A stretch of 64,000 nt of DNA from Paramacrobiotus metropolitanus (Eukaryota; Tardigrada; Eutardigrada; Parachela; Macrobiotidae): contig NW_026570447.1 in the NCBI RefSeq assembly GCF_019649055.1, positions 1 to 64,000 of the forward strand, written 5' to 3'. Under the pieces are notes generated by a model that was given only the letters and a program-made list of their open reading frames with translations, was not told the DNA's origin and made no database searches. A program made the position numbers and the translations under genes. Positions 41,319 to 52,115 of this stretch are shown here, piece by piece (position 1 is the first letter of the stretch; each line of letters opens with the position of its first letter).

Positions 41319-44171
41319 ATGCCAGGAGATCAGCCAAAAGAGCCTTGCCACATATGTGGAAAGCCCTTCACTAAAGGCGCTGGGCTCTCCAACCATGTTA
41401 AAGCCTGCGCCAAGAAAGCACCCACAAGCTCCTGGTTCCACGTCCTCTCCACCCGACCAACAACCGCTTCAATCCTTTTTGGCCGGGAAGCATGCCGTCC
41501 CAAAAGAGTGCCGAAGTCTGTCCCACGCCTGTGTGCTCAGTCCCTGACCGAAGTCCTCCGTACATGCATCAGAGAAAACACATCGGCGAGCTGGGCAGAT
41601 TTGCTGTTGTTTGGATCAAGAGCCCTCTGCTTGCCCGCCACCAAAACCCTCCGCAAAGAATCCCTGTCCTCCATAATACGCAAAAATTTGTCGGATTTGT
41701 CTCGCCATCAACATCCTCCACGTCAACATGCTCCTCCACGAACTCAGCAGGGTGAGCTATCGAGCGAGCGCATGTCAGCCCTTGCCACATCGATGTTGCA
41801 GGACAACAACATCAGACGCGCCATTGGACTGGTAATGGGCGACGATTCAGTAGCGCCAGTAAATGCGGAAACCCTTAAAGAGCTGCGCAACAAGCACCCT
41901 TGCGAACCTGCGGATAGTTTGTATCCCCCTCCTCCCGACCAGTCTAACGTACCGCCCTCAGTAGCACCTGCCGAAGTGCTTCAAGCAGTCATGAGCTTCC
42001 CTTCGGGTTCTACCGGTGGATTTTCGGATCTACGCCCACAACATCTGAAAGACCTCCTAGGCGGCCCGCAAGCCGAAGAAAGCGAGTTGTGCTGTGCTCT
42101 GGCTGATTTTGTTAATCATGTTTTGCAGAGAGGCGTTCCGGAGGACATTAGACCGTTTTTCTTTGGAGCAAGGCTAATCTCCCTTGCCAAAAAAGACGGA
42201 GGAATTCGGCCAATTGCAGTTGGGGAAACGTTTCGCCGTTTAGTCTCTAAAATAGTAACCCAGCGTTGTTCTGACAAGATGAAGGAATTGTGCGGCACTG
42301 TGCAGTATGGCTGTGGCACGAAAGGCGGAGCCGAAGCAATTATTCACGGGGTCCGCTCGTACCTGGAAGCTACACACGACGGAGAAGGAGTACTGGTAAA
42401 GCTGGATTTTAAGAACGCTTTTAACCTTTTGAGACGGGACGCGTTATTGGAAGCCGTAAGACAGCATTTTCCCAATTATTACGGCTATTTCTGGCAATCT
42501 TATCGTTATGCGAGCCATTTGGTTTGTGGGGAAGAAGTTTTGTCGTCCGCCCGGGGGGTGCAGCAGGGCGATCCAAGTGGCCCCTTCGGTTACAGCCTCA
42601 CATCGCTACCGCTCTTCGACGGACTAGATTGCGATCTGTTCCTGGGCTTTCTTGATGATGTTACTCTGGCCGGTACCATGGAGAAAGTGATCGCTGCGAT
42701 AAAACATATTGAAGAGAAAGGGAAGAAGATGGGCCCTGAACTGAATTTCAACAAATGCGAGTTTTACCTCATCAATTCAACTGCGGATGCGGGTAAGCCT
42801 TTGTTGGAAATATGGCCAACAATGATCCAGTTAAATCCAGAAAACCTTTACCTGTTGGGCGCACCTTTAAAACCAGCCGGTTGTGCGAAATTCCTGATGG
42901 AAAAGAAAGATCACCTAAGCAAGTTTGTACAGCGGCTCACGAAGCTACCTGCACCTTACAGCCTTTTTTTTCTAAAAAATTGCCTTAGCATCCCCAAGGT
43001 TTTATATGGCCTACGCACTGCCCGATGCTATGAATTTCCAGAGCTGTTGAAAGATTATGACCAACAACTGCGGAATGGTGTGGAACAGCTGACCAACGTA
43101 AGCATAACAGAAGCCCAATGGATGCAGATGGCTTTACCAGTTCGGCGTGGTGGATTGGGAACGCGGCGCATAGAGTCACTAGCTATTTGTGCCTTTTTGG
43201 CATCGGTGCACGCTGTGCATCCTCTCGTTTCCAGATTTTACGCGCCAGCTGGTGACCATATGACACAATCGGCTGTACAGAACTGGCTTCAGATGACACA
43301 CTGCTCGCTACCAGAAGATTGTGTGCGAAAGTTTCAGTACGTGTGGGATGTGCCGATGATTGACAGGGATGTATCAAAACTGATGTTATCAACGGTTGGT
43401 GATGAGCGCGCAAGAGCCGTATTGTTGGCTGCATTTAGCAGAGATTGTGGGGCCTGGCTGAAATCGCCGCCGCTGAATGCATTACCGGCGCCTTGTCTTG
43501 GAACGTTTTTACGAGATGAAGAAGTAAGAGTAGGAGTGGCATTACGTTTCGGATTGCCCGTAGTGACAGCTCATAACTGTGTGGCATGCGGCAAATTAGT
43601 GGAAACGAATGGCCATCACGGGCTTTCCTGCAATAAATCAACGAAAGGGCGATGGGCCAGACATAGAGAAATGAACAGTATTGCCAAAAACTGTTGCGAG
43701 AGTGCAGGATTCCCATGTCAACTGGAACCGACAGGCCTATCACCAAGTGCGGCGATTCGACCTGACGGCATGACGCTTATTCCAGTCCGTCAAGGAAAGT
43801 CTGTTGTATGGGATGTCACAAGTTGGTGTACAGTAGCCGATTCCCATGTCCACGGAAGTTCGAAGAAGGCAGGAAGTGTGGCTCACTTGGCAGAAAATGA
43901 GAAGCGACGGAAGTACTCTCCACTGGAAAGCAGACACCTTTTCTATCCCTTAGTTGTTGAAACGTTCGGTGTCTTTGGCCTAGCTTTAAGTGAATTTGTA
44001 CATTTTATGGGCCGTAAAACTCGTGAATTAACTGGAGAAGCGCGTTCTACTGCTTTTATGAAGCAACGTTTTAGTTTGGCTGTCATTAAGGGAAATGCTA
44101 CTGCTGTGTTAAGTACGTTGCCTTTTAACCCGCGGGCGGATAGAGATTTTGGTTGTTTTTTTAATGTTTAA
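41319..44171 (+). CDS. Reverse transcriptase/restriction-like endonuclease ORF of a non-LTR retrotransposon
   Basis: An uninterrupted frame of 950 codons from ATG 41319. Residues 10-30 form a C2HC-type zinc finger (CHIC, twelve residues, HVKAC). The RT domain (about 270-500) shows motif A KLDFKNAFN (about 362), motif B GVQQGDPSGP (about 414) and motif C GFLDDV (about 444). The catalytic aspartates are present, but FLDD replaces the usual YADD. A thumb region and helices follow. Residues 755-772 are a CCHC-like knuckle (CVAC, then HHGLSC). A PD-(D/E)xK-like endonuclease follows: RPDG at about 815, then VVWDVT at about 829. The protein would copy its RNA at a nicked chromosomal target by target-primed reverse transcription. 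FLDD and the C2HC finger make assignment to a specific clade uncertain. Confidence 0.85.
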   Translation: MPGDQPKEPCHICGKPFTKGAGLSNHVKACAKKAPTSSWFHVLSTRPTTASILFGREACRPKRVPKSVPRLCAQSLTEVLRTCIRENTSASWADLLLFGSRALCLPATKTLRKESLSSIIRKNLSDLSRHQHPPRQHAPPRTQQGELSSERMSALATSMLQDNNIRRAIGLVMGDDSVAPVNAETLKELRNKHPCEPADSLYPPPPDQSNVPPSVAPAEVLQAVMSFPSGSTGGFSDLRPQHLKDLLGGPQAEESELCCALADFVNHVLQRGVPEDIRPFFFGARLISLAKKDGGIRPIAVGETFRRLVSKIVTQRCSDKMKELCGTVQYGCGTKGGAEAIIHGVRSYLEATHDGEGVLVKLDFKNAFNLLRRDALLEAVRQHFPNYYGYFWQSYRYASHLVCGEEVLSSARGVQQGDPSGPFGYSLTSLPLFDGLDCDLFLGFLDDVTLAGTMEKVIAAIKHIEEKGKKMGPELNFNKCEFYLINSTADAGKPLLEIWPTMIQLNPENLYLLGAPLKPAGCAKFLMEKKDHLSKFVQRLTKLPAPYSLFFLKNCLSIPKVLYGLRTARCYEFPELLKDYDQQLRNGVEQLTNVSITEAQWMQMALPVRRGGLGTRRIESLAICAFLASVHAVHPLVSRFYAPAGDHMTQSAVQNWLQMTHCSLPEDCVRKFQYVWDVPMIDRDVSKLMLSTVGDERARAVLLAAFSRDCGAWLKSPPLNALPAPCLGTFLRDEEVRVGVALRFGLPVVTAHNCVACGKLVETNGHHGLSCNKSTKGRWARHREMNSIAKNCCESAGFPCQLEPTGLSPSAAIRPDGMTLIPVRQGKSVVWDVTSWCTVADSHVHGSSKKAGSVAHLAENEKRRKYSPLESRHLFYPLVVETFGVFGLALSEFVHFMGRKTRELTGEARSTAFMKQRFSLAVIKGNATAVLSTLPFNPRADRDFGCFFNV

Positions 44172-44240
44172 ATTTTAACTGTAAAGTAGTGTGCCCGCGC
44201 TTGCACTTTTGTTGTTATGGCGGCTATTGCCCAATAAACT

Positions 44241-45078
44241 AATTATATTCTTTACTGCTATGTACTAGTACTTAAAATTATTGTCCTTGCTCGACCAGAC
44301 TTCAAGGCTGCCACTACCCGTAATAATAATAGTAAATACTGTAACAGCAGCCGGTTTGACTGCTGTTCTTGTGGGTTGGTTAATCCATCTTACCACGATC
44401 TGTCGGCTGTTAGTGTGGGAAAAGCTGGCACGTCGGCAACGTTGCTGACCAGAAGCAGACTACCGTTTACAGAGGTACGTGACGACGGTCATGGGAGATG
44501 CACGATCATCCCATGTCGGTTAAACAACGTAACGCAAGGTCATCGCAAAAGTTTATTAGCAAATATTCAAAGCAAGATTCAGCGAGGAAAGCAATCTGAT
44601 GATCAAGAACGCATAAGTGTGGGCAAGAAAAACGGAACGAAGTGCCTAAGCACAGGGCAAAATTCGGAGCAAGCTGCAGCAAGACTAATTTCGCGATGAT
44701 TCTGACCGTGAGATGCGGTCGGTAAAATGTAGGAAAATAACGATTCTGATCTTCATACCACAGGACCAATTAACAGTAGAGAAAGACAGTTATCGCTCCT
44801 ACTGGCGGGTCATTCTTAATTTCTATCGCTACAACACGTAGCACAATAAAATTCAGGTGAGTGAGTGTGTTCACTGTGTTGTGCACGGTCCCTTCTCCTG
44901 TTAATTGGGACAAATTCTTCACTTGATTATCATTGTTGAGCGAAGCTCGCTTTGTAAATACTGAGAAATAAAAGCCATAAATTCAGGTACCAGAAAGAAC
45001 CAGAGAGATCGCTAACAGTTAAACAAGCCAGTGTTAGCGAAGTTATCGCTGACATTAGTCGAGTGAGTGTATTCGAAA
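44241..45078. other. Intergenic; possible element 3' flank, no gene recognised
   Basis: A 107-codon frame at 44376-44699 (plus) has no recognisable domain. The stretch may include older retroelement debris. The 2OG oxygenase gene ends at 45079 on the minus strand. Confidence 0.35.
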
Positions 45079-48035
45079 CTATTTACGTAAAGATGGCACA
45101 AATAAGTCCCGGCTGGTCCGTCCATCAGGCAGATCGTCCGGCGGGGGCCGGAACACCGCTTGCCGGTCACCCGCCGGTCCGACAGCGGCCACCAGACACA
45201 TGTTTCCATACAGATACTCCACCCCGGCACACGTGTCATCCGCCATCGCGTACGCCGCCCGGGTGACATTCTGCTGCGTTAATGCGGTAATCCACTGCAT
45301 GGTTGCGGCATTCTCCCACGTCTTGTCATCTAGGGTTGAAAGTCCCCATTTTCAATTACTGCACACAGTGCACATTGCAAGCTATTCAAAATCACACCGG
45401 GCAGTGCGCCCAGGGGAAGGGAAAATTAAATTCGATTTTCATAATTTATTCTTCGAGTATTTTTCTGCTGTAATGAAAGAAACTTAACGATATTGGGATT
45501 TACTGAAGTGCTGTTATTTTGAACAGTTAGTTCATCGTATTTCATTCATTCGATATTCATATATAATATTTACTGTATTTCAAGTTTCTTCACCTCAAAA
45601 TAAACTAACGGTTTCAGAAAACTGCTGCAAATTAAAATTGATTCCAGATCGATTATACTGTACCTCAAAATCAGACTGCGGACATTTGAAAGGGAAACTT
45701 TAATTCTTTTAAACTATTACAGTAGTTAAATATTTGTAGACGGAGAAACTGATTACCTTAAAGCTTAAATACCGGCTTAATAACAATGCAGCGGAATAAA
45801 TGCTGAAAATGACGATATACGAGTATCACCGAGCACTGATTTTAATCTTTTGTTTAGTTCACTGACTACAACAGAATATATAAATATATGTTTTAAAACT
45901 GCATTTTTTATTATCGAATCCCCTATCACATCATTATAAACAAGAGGCCAACACGGTTTGAATTCAAACCATACCGTTGTCCGGAACGCTTCCGTGGGGC
46001 CACGGCAGGACAATCGCCCCGTTTTCCGCAGCCATCTGTTCCAGCAGGCTGCGATCGTCCAGGCCACTGTAATAATCGATCTTGATAACATGATCCGTCA
46101 ACACGGCCCCGTCGTCCGGATAATACTGATCGCCCGGCCTGGTGTGGATCTTGAGGCGGACGGGCAGCGACAGCGCCGCGCACACTCGCTGCACCGCGGC
46201 GTCACGGCCGCGCAGCTGCTCCATAATCGATTCCAATGCCGTCTTCCGATTTCCGGCATCCTGCGGCGGATAGCGGTGCTGCAGTCCGAAACCCAAAAGT
46301 CCCCCCGTCGGTAGGAAATTCGGATTGGCCAACAGCCGGGTCAGGGTGTCGCGGAAGAACGCCTCGGTGTCGACGGCGGTCTGGCTGAGCGGACAGTCGG
46401 GGATGAGCTCCGTGGAGGTGGAGGGCGGCAGGGAGAGGATATAGGTGAAAGTAACGCGGTAGCCGCTCTCCACCGGAAGGACTTCGTGCTGGACGTCGGT
46501 GTCGCAGGCTAGGAAGGCGATGGCGGGCTGATTCACCGCGGACAGCGCCTGCGCCGAGTCGAAGCGCCACTCTTGGTCGCCGCAGCGCAGCACGGAAGTG
46601 CCGCCCGCGTGGCTGGTGGGGAAGACGACGACCAGGGAGCCGAAACTGTCGGCCATCAGCGGTGAATCCCCATGAGGATACCCGCAGTCGCTTTGACCTA
46701 AAACACGGAAGATTTACCCATCTTTCAAAGGTAAAAATTATAAAAAAATATTTGATATTTACAACCCATTCAAGAATATTTAGATAATTTGTTTTTAATT
46801 GATAGAAAAATTATCTAATTAGTTCTGCACACGAAATATCTTTAGGTATTTATGATTAAATTATTTGAAAATTCTGCTTCAGTCAACATTATTAACGATA
46901 ATATAAATGGCAAAAAGCAGTCGGCGAAGGCTTACTGTAGACATTCATTTTGCATAGTTGCGCTGTGATGGTCTGGTTGCGCTGCTGTTCCGGCAGCAGG
47001 TCCATGCTAATACGCCGCAGCAGTCCCGCTCGCTCCACGTCCAATTTACTGGCGAAGGCGTCCACGCCCAGCTGGCCCGTTGTGCGGGAAGACACGTCCA
47101 GGATGTTGTCGGCGAGCCGTCCGATGGAGGCGGGATCACAGGCGCGGGCCAGCTGCGCCAGCTCGGCGGCGGCCGGCTTGTGCAGGGAAATCCGCCTGCC
47201 CAGTCGGAAGAAACAACATGGCGCATTGTAATCGACCCGCATGTCGATGCATACGCAAGAGAAACACTCCCAGTCTCGCACTATTTTTGCTGCCTGAGTC
47301 GCCGCAGGACCCTGGAGAGTAATCTGTGTTTCTGTGGAAATCACTTTCCTGTCTAACCTACTGGAGGTTTCTCAGAAACCACTCAGTTGGACATTGCAGA
47401 CAAAGGAAGTGCCGGGACTTCCGGTGGTTGACGCAGTTGCCACCGCTCGGTGTGGCAGCGTACTGTGTAATTTTATTGAGAAAATTCCCTTCTTTTTGAT
47501 TGCTGTGACAAACTCTGACTTTTCCTGCACTTTTTGTATTAAAAATTGAAGAATAAATTACAAGGAAGTTTTGCACAGTGGTAAATACGTCGTATGAACC
47601 AACACGTCTGCCTGCACGACGCACAAGAAAAATGAGACGAAAATCAAAAATGGAGGTGAAAATAGTGCGAGCGTTAAAGGATCGCTGATCGCAAAATGTG
47701 TTGTACCTGGCGATATTATCCAGTCCAGGTTTTCCATAATACAGCGTAAACGCCTCGTCCGGCAGACGGCAAACACCAAAGGAGACGCGCGAGCCCGTCA
47801 CGACGGAGGCTCTTAGAGACGCGATGAGCTGCTCGCATTCGCCAACACTTCTGCTGGCAGTTGCTGCATTGAGTGCATTCCGCTCGCTTGCAGACGCAGT
47901 CGTCGCGGTTGACTCGGTGAAGGTGTTAGCAGCATTTCTCCCAGCTCGAGGCTTCCCAGTTGCGGCACGACGACAAAATGGTTGGGCCGTGTGGATCAAT
48001 CTCCCGAAATTTAGCAACTCTGATTTTGCTGGCAT
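45079..48035 (-). CDS. 2-oxoglutarate/Fe(II)-dependent oxygenase (prolyl 4-hydroxylase-like fold)
   Basis: Exons in transcript order: 47707-48035, 46936-47195, 45975-46697, 45079-45329. Junctions are GT/AG, phases close, and 1563 nt give 520 aa. The catalytic core lies at the start of exon 3: HGD (H205, D207) then FGSLVVVFPTSHAGG, and 62 residues after the first His comes QHEVLPVESGYRVTFTY. That supplies the third iron ligand (H267) and the 2OG-binding Arg (R277). This HxD...HxV..PV.SG.R pattern defines the 2OG-Fe(II) oxygenase superfamily, close to the uncharacterised eukaryotic proteins with an SLVVVFPTPHEGG motif. The substrate is unknown; no signal peptide is visible. The N-terminal 100 residues are Ala/Ser/Thr-rich and poorly constrained, so an internal start is possible. 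It is divergent from NDUFB2, with 411 bp between ATGs. Confidence 0.85.
47325..47490 (+). repeat. Dispersed repeat, plus-oriented copy (in the 2OG-oxygenase intron)
   Basis: Related to the copy at 49085-49245 in opposite orientation. The best-conserved part is 'gggacttccggtggttgacg' and its continuation through 'gtgtggcagcgtactg' (about 47419-47466). In one frame both copies read KE..GLPV..AVATA.CGS.L, with several differences at third codon positions. Confidence 0.5.
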
Positions 48036-48446
48036 GTTTCATACGACTGTATGTATTTAACTGCGATTTAAAACATTTTATTATTTTAACAACTTTCCAA
48101 CCGTATTATGGCGAAACAACTACCCGGGGCGGCTGTATGTGCGACTGATACAATATAGATATTTCTCTGTTCACTGCTTTCTTAAACAGCTGCCTTGAAC
48201 CGAGATTCACCGTATGTGCCGTGTTTTTATCGATAGCATCCGACCGTGGCTCCCATCCTGCACTACTGTCGACATGCTTTTGCGAAAATCCCACAGGAAA
48301 TTAATTTATTTTTCACGTTTTTATATTTTGTCACTGCGATTTATTTTCGTTTCCACCTAGCACATTCTAAAAATTGATACGCTGCAATCTGTTGTGCATG
48401 GTGTTGATGGTGTAAAGCAGCGTGTTTGAACACGATCGGAGCCGTC

Positions 48447-49904
48447 ATGCTGCAGGGCCTCGCGCTGCGATACGCCAGCAGGCTGCAGGCCTGCGTCGCC
48501 CGTGTGCACCCCGTCAGGACGTCCGCGCGGCCGTTTGCGCTGTTCTCCTCGCGATTTGCGGAGTCCCATGGGCACGGGACGGGGCAGGGCAGTCAGCACG
48601 AACATCAGACCGGCGGCCACGATGATCACCACCACGACCACCACCACGACGATCCCTACGCCAGCTGGTACGAGGATCCGCCCAGCAACCTCGTCTTCCG
48701 CTCCTCCCGCCTCAAAATACCCTTCTACATCGGCAAACCCCCGGAGTAAGTGTCGCTAAAAAATAATACAATTACACCTAAAAATAATACAATTTAATCC
48801 AGTTTTTGTTTTTATTGCCTATCATGACTTTCTGGGGAAATTTTCAGTATTTTTAATTTAAAAAATGGTTTTAATTAATTTTGCGTTCGTTGGTTTTGCT
48901 GTTACGTCGTGAAGGCTGGCTCTACACCAGTCTGCTTTCACACCTTGCAGGTGCATTTATAAATTAAATAGTTTCTTGTTACTTTTCTTAATATTTGTCA
49001 TACACGTAGTGAAGAGAAAGTCATGTGTTGCGTGCAGTTGTGATGAAAATAAAAAGGGAAAGACCGAAAGATTAAGAATTTTCGCAAGCTGGCAAGATAA
49101 AACTGGCAGTGCACTGCCACACTGGGCGGTCGCAACTGCTTCAAGTACCGGAAGTCCCTGAATTTCTTTCATTTGCCATTGTTGGCGTAGAGATTTTCGT
49201 GTAAAATAAATTGTGGATGATGGAAGAGTGATTTCTACAAACATTCAGCTTACTTTACAGATAATCGCTTATGTGTCTTGGGAGCTGTAAGTTTTGAAAC
49301 GAGCCGAGGCGCACCCTGCCGATATCGTACTGAAAATACATAGTGTATGCAGTTCCTGTAATTTTGAAAGTTTATTACATTGCTCTGTGCTTTTCAGGAT
49401 GAGCTACCGTGTGCCCTGCAACACGGACCACTGGCAGATGCACTGGCAGGGCTGGATGATCGGCGTGCTGATGTGGTGGTCCATTTTGTATGGATTCTTC
49501 TCCGAACCGGAGCATCTTTTTGTATGGGACTATCACTCCAATATGGCATCAAATTTTTAATTTATTCCGTACCGACATATGACTTTATTCAGCTGTGTTT
49601 TAAATTAATATTCGGAATATTTTAGATGTATTACAGCTTTTAAAATTAAAAAAAACCATACAGATTACCGAAAAGGATAATAAAATGATAAAAATCACCG
49701 GAAAAAAATGTAAAAATATTACCGAAAAAAAATAATTTAAAACAACAGGTGGCGAATCGAGGGTTTATTGTTGCGTTGCAGGGCCACTATCACCAACCGG
49801 ATCGTCGGCAGTGGACGGACGAGGAGCTGGGCATTCCGCCGCTGGACCAGTTCCCGCTGGATCCGCCGCCCTTCCGCGCGGAGCCCTTCGTTCCGTCACG
49901 ATAA
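48447..49904 (+). CDS. NDUFB2: NADH:ubiquinone oxidoreductase subunit B2 (complex I, AGGG subunit)
   Basis: An accessory subunit of mitochondrial complex I in the inner membrane. Exons 48447-48745, 49398-49521 and 49782-49904 join at GT/AG sites in frame (546 nt, 181 aa). The diagnostic C-terminal motif is [20 protein letters not shown], closely matching the vertebrate [20 protein letters not shown]. Before it lies the single membrane helix WMIGVLMWWSILYGFF followed by SEPEHLF. The N-terminal about 70 residues are a basic, Ser/Arg-rich mitochondrial presequence, then a strongly His/Asp-rich segment (HDDHHHDHHHDD), which makes the protein longer than the human one. The ATG at 48447 is the first in frame. 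It shares an upstream region with the divergent 2OG oxygenase gene. Confidence 0.9.
49085..49245 (-). repeat. Dispersed repeat, minus-oriented copy (in NDUFB2 intron 1)
   Basis: Partner of the copy at 47325-47490. On the minus strand it reads KEIQGLPVLEAVATAQCGSA, and the flanks share GAAATCACT. Neither copy is part of a long open frame, so the family is probably an old transposon fragment with some coding ancestry. Confidence 0.5.
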
Positions 49905-50450
49905 AAACGGGCTAAAGTAGAACGGGCTGTGTTTTCTGTAGATTATGCTATGCAGGTTTTGTCGTCTCGTCGGATAACGATGCACTGGATTCGTGTCTGT
50001 TATAGCTGTTTTCTTTTTGCTGGATTATGACGAATTATATCGCGGAATGCGGCGGGAAAATTCAGTAGATTATTTCGCAAGTTGCATAGTGTTTATTATT
50101 CATTGAATAGAAATTTCCATTCAAACAAGTACTCGCATAGCTTGCATTTCGTGCATCCGAAATTCCGAATGTAGTAAATGTATAAAGACAATGAAGACTG
50201 ACAATCGATCACTGCCGATCAGTCGATTAAATTACTGGCATTCACCGATGCAGATATATTATTTATTTGTCAACAGTGTGCTGAAAAGAGTGTGCTGTCC
50301 ATTTATGCATTTTGATATGGAACGCGCCCAACGGCAAAAAAACAACACAAAAATCAGTAGTTTAATCGGAAAGGCGCTCTACTCGGCCAGGATTTACTGC
50401 GGAAAGGCAACGCGCGGGTTCCATCCAGGATTTCTCGGCGGCTTCCTATT
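49905..50450. other. Intergenic 3' of NDUFB2; nothing recognised
   Basis: AT-rich flank between NDUFB2 and the foldback element; no supported gene or repeat. Confidence 0.4.
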
Positions 50451-51045
50451 ATTTTGTCCACCTATCATTTCGTCCACCATTCATTTCGTCCACCATCCAT
50501 TTTGTCCACCACTCATTTTTCAGATGATAATATCATTCTTAACACTCAACTGACAAGCAAGTTAGATTTACATAGAAGTATACGTACTTGCAGATGCAAG
50601 GAATTAGATGCGCGCTACATTATGTGCATAAGTCGAACTCATCATTCTGTTATTTCTTGCCTACTGTCCTTATAACCCGCTCAATTTCGAGATGCATATA
50701 CAGCTGCGCAGTACTGGGTACGTTATCAGTATTACGTGCAAATATGCCAAATAACTGCAACGTATATTATTGTTGTAGCAATGGCATACAAACTGAAATC
50801 ACAGTAATGAATACTAATGATATAGATGTAAGAACTACGTTTGTATACATTCTCATACAACGTGTTATTTATCGGATTGCTACGCGCATCTTCGGTTTAT
50901 TAGAATTATTTCGCACTAGCTTTGTCTTATAGAAAATAAAAATACCGTAATCTTAGAATTGTATAGTGGACAAAATGAATGGTGGACAAAATGAATGGTG
51001 GACGAAATGAATGATGGACAAAATGAATGGTGGACAAAATGAATA
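50451..51045. mobile_element. Foldback-type element with 16-bp iterated terminal inverted repeats
   Basis: The left end is four tandem copies of a 16-mer of the form ATTTYGTCCACCAYYC (50451-50514). The right end is five tandem copies of its reverse complement, RTGGACRAAATGAATG (50966-51045). The 450 bp between show no transposase. Inverted termini made of short direct repeats are the hallmark of foldback elements; here they would be non-autonomous. It lies between NDUFB2 and TMEM203. Confidence 0.7.
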
Positions 51046-51689
51046 GACACGTTTCTCGGCTCAACCATCACCAGCATGACAGCGTCATGAAATCCCAAAC
51101 TTCTCCTTCCCAACGGCCAACGCCGATATAATGCTCGCAAGTCGCAACACGGCGCATAACGCACCAATCTGAAAACGGGACACCAGTTAAAATTGGCCAA
51201 TATATTTACCGTTATTACGTATTAGCGGTATTACATATATGATATAAGGCCAAATTCACTGACGTCGGTGTGAAGACGACAGGACTGTTTAATTATTCAA
51301 CTGAGCAGCTGATCAAAACCTTTACAGAATAACCTTTACAGCTGATTACAACCTTTCCAATCACAGTACTACGTAACACGATCCTGCTAAAAGCAGAGCC
51401 TCAAAAATTTGGTAAAAAAATATTAAAAATAACTCAATAATTTATAAACTAATTAAAAATCAAATAAATACAGTTTAGTTAACTTAAATAGTAAACTGGT
51501 TACTGTCTACTGGCAATAAAATTATCAAATAAAAAATATATTAAGAAATATGAATATGAAAAAAACTGGCTAAAATAAGTGAACCTGTCAAATAAAATAA
51601 CCAATTTTTCAAAAAAAAAAACGTACCTTCAAGGAGCGACTGGACTGTACACTTCCTTCTGCAATGAACCCTTGAACGGTGCGATCTTC
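51046..51689. other. Intergenic; nothing recognised
   Basis: Between the foldback element and the 3' end of TMEM203. Short AT-rich open frames only. Confidence 0.4.
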
Positions 51690-52115
51690 CTATTTGGTGG
51701 AGTTGGCCCGGATGGCGGTGAGGACGATGATGATGAAGAAGGGCGCCATGATCTCCGGGTAGGAATAGTGCACGGTCTGCTCCAGCTTCTGGCAGACGAG
51801 CGTGTAAAACACGGCCACGGCGGCCAGCATCAGCATAGTCAGACCGGAGCGGTGCAGCGCCTTCTTCGTCTCCCCCACCAGCACGCTGCGGATCAGCACG
51901 ATCATGACGAAGTAGGCGTTGACGGCCAGCCCGACGAACAGCGGGAGGAAGGTGCGCCACCAGGTCAGCGCCAGCGCCGCCGTCAGCCACGCCGAGAAGC
52001 TGTCGAGTTTCACGCAGAGGAGAATGGTGAAGCAGCATAAGCAGAGGATGTGCCACAGCATCTCTGCTGGGGACATGCCCGTCCACACGCACGCCTCCTT
52101 GATGGTGAAGAACAT
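51690..52115 (-). CDS. TMEM203: Transmembrane protein 203-like
   Basis: A single exon, 141 aa; the human protein has 136. Known TMEM203 is an endoplasmic-reticulum membrane protein linked to calcium handling and STING signalling in mammals. The start is chosen at MFFTIKEACVWTG (ATG at 52113-52115), because the family begins with a short M(L/F)F(S/T)..E segment; a longer frame upstream is not family-like. Four hydrophobic segments are visible: ILCLCCFTILLCV, the WWRTFLPLFVGLAVNAYF stretch, LTMLMLAAVAVFYTLV, and IMAPFFIIIVLTAIRA. The loop motif LVCQKLEQT corresponds to LLCQKLAEQT of the vertebrate protein, and the end IRANSTK to IRACRVN. It is divergent from the AMPK beta gene. Assignment rests on remembered family motifs. 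Confidence 0.82.
   Translation of the reverse strand: MFFTIKEACVWTGMSPAEMLWHILCLCCFTILLCVKLDSFSAWLTAALALTWWRTFLPLFVGLAVNAYFVMIVLIRSVLVGETKKALHRSGLTMLMLAAVAVFYTLVCQKLEQTVHYSYPEIMAPFFIIIVLTAIRANSTK

Larger units (their letters stand above)
41190..44240 (+). mobile_element. Non-LTR retrotransposon, RLE-encoding (R2/CRE/NeSL-like)
   Basis: A single-ORF element whose architecture (N-terminal zinc finger, RT, C-terminal zinc knuckle and restriction-like endonuclease) is that of the RLE group of LINEs, which often insert at specific sites in multicopy genes. The 5' boundary is uncertain; the region from about 41000 and the 5S-like fragment at 40360 may belong to it. The 3' UTR contains AATAAA at 44233-44238 and no long poly(A). 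Target-site duplications could not be identified by eye. The intact ORF suggests recent activity. Confidence 0.7.
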
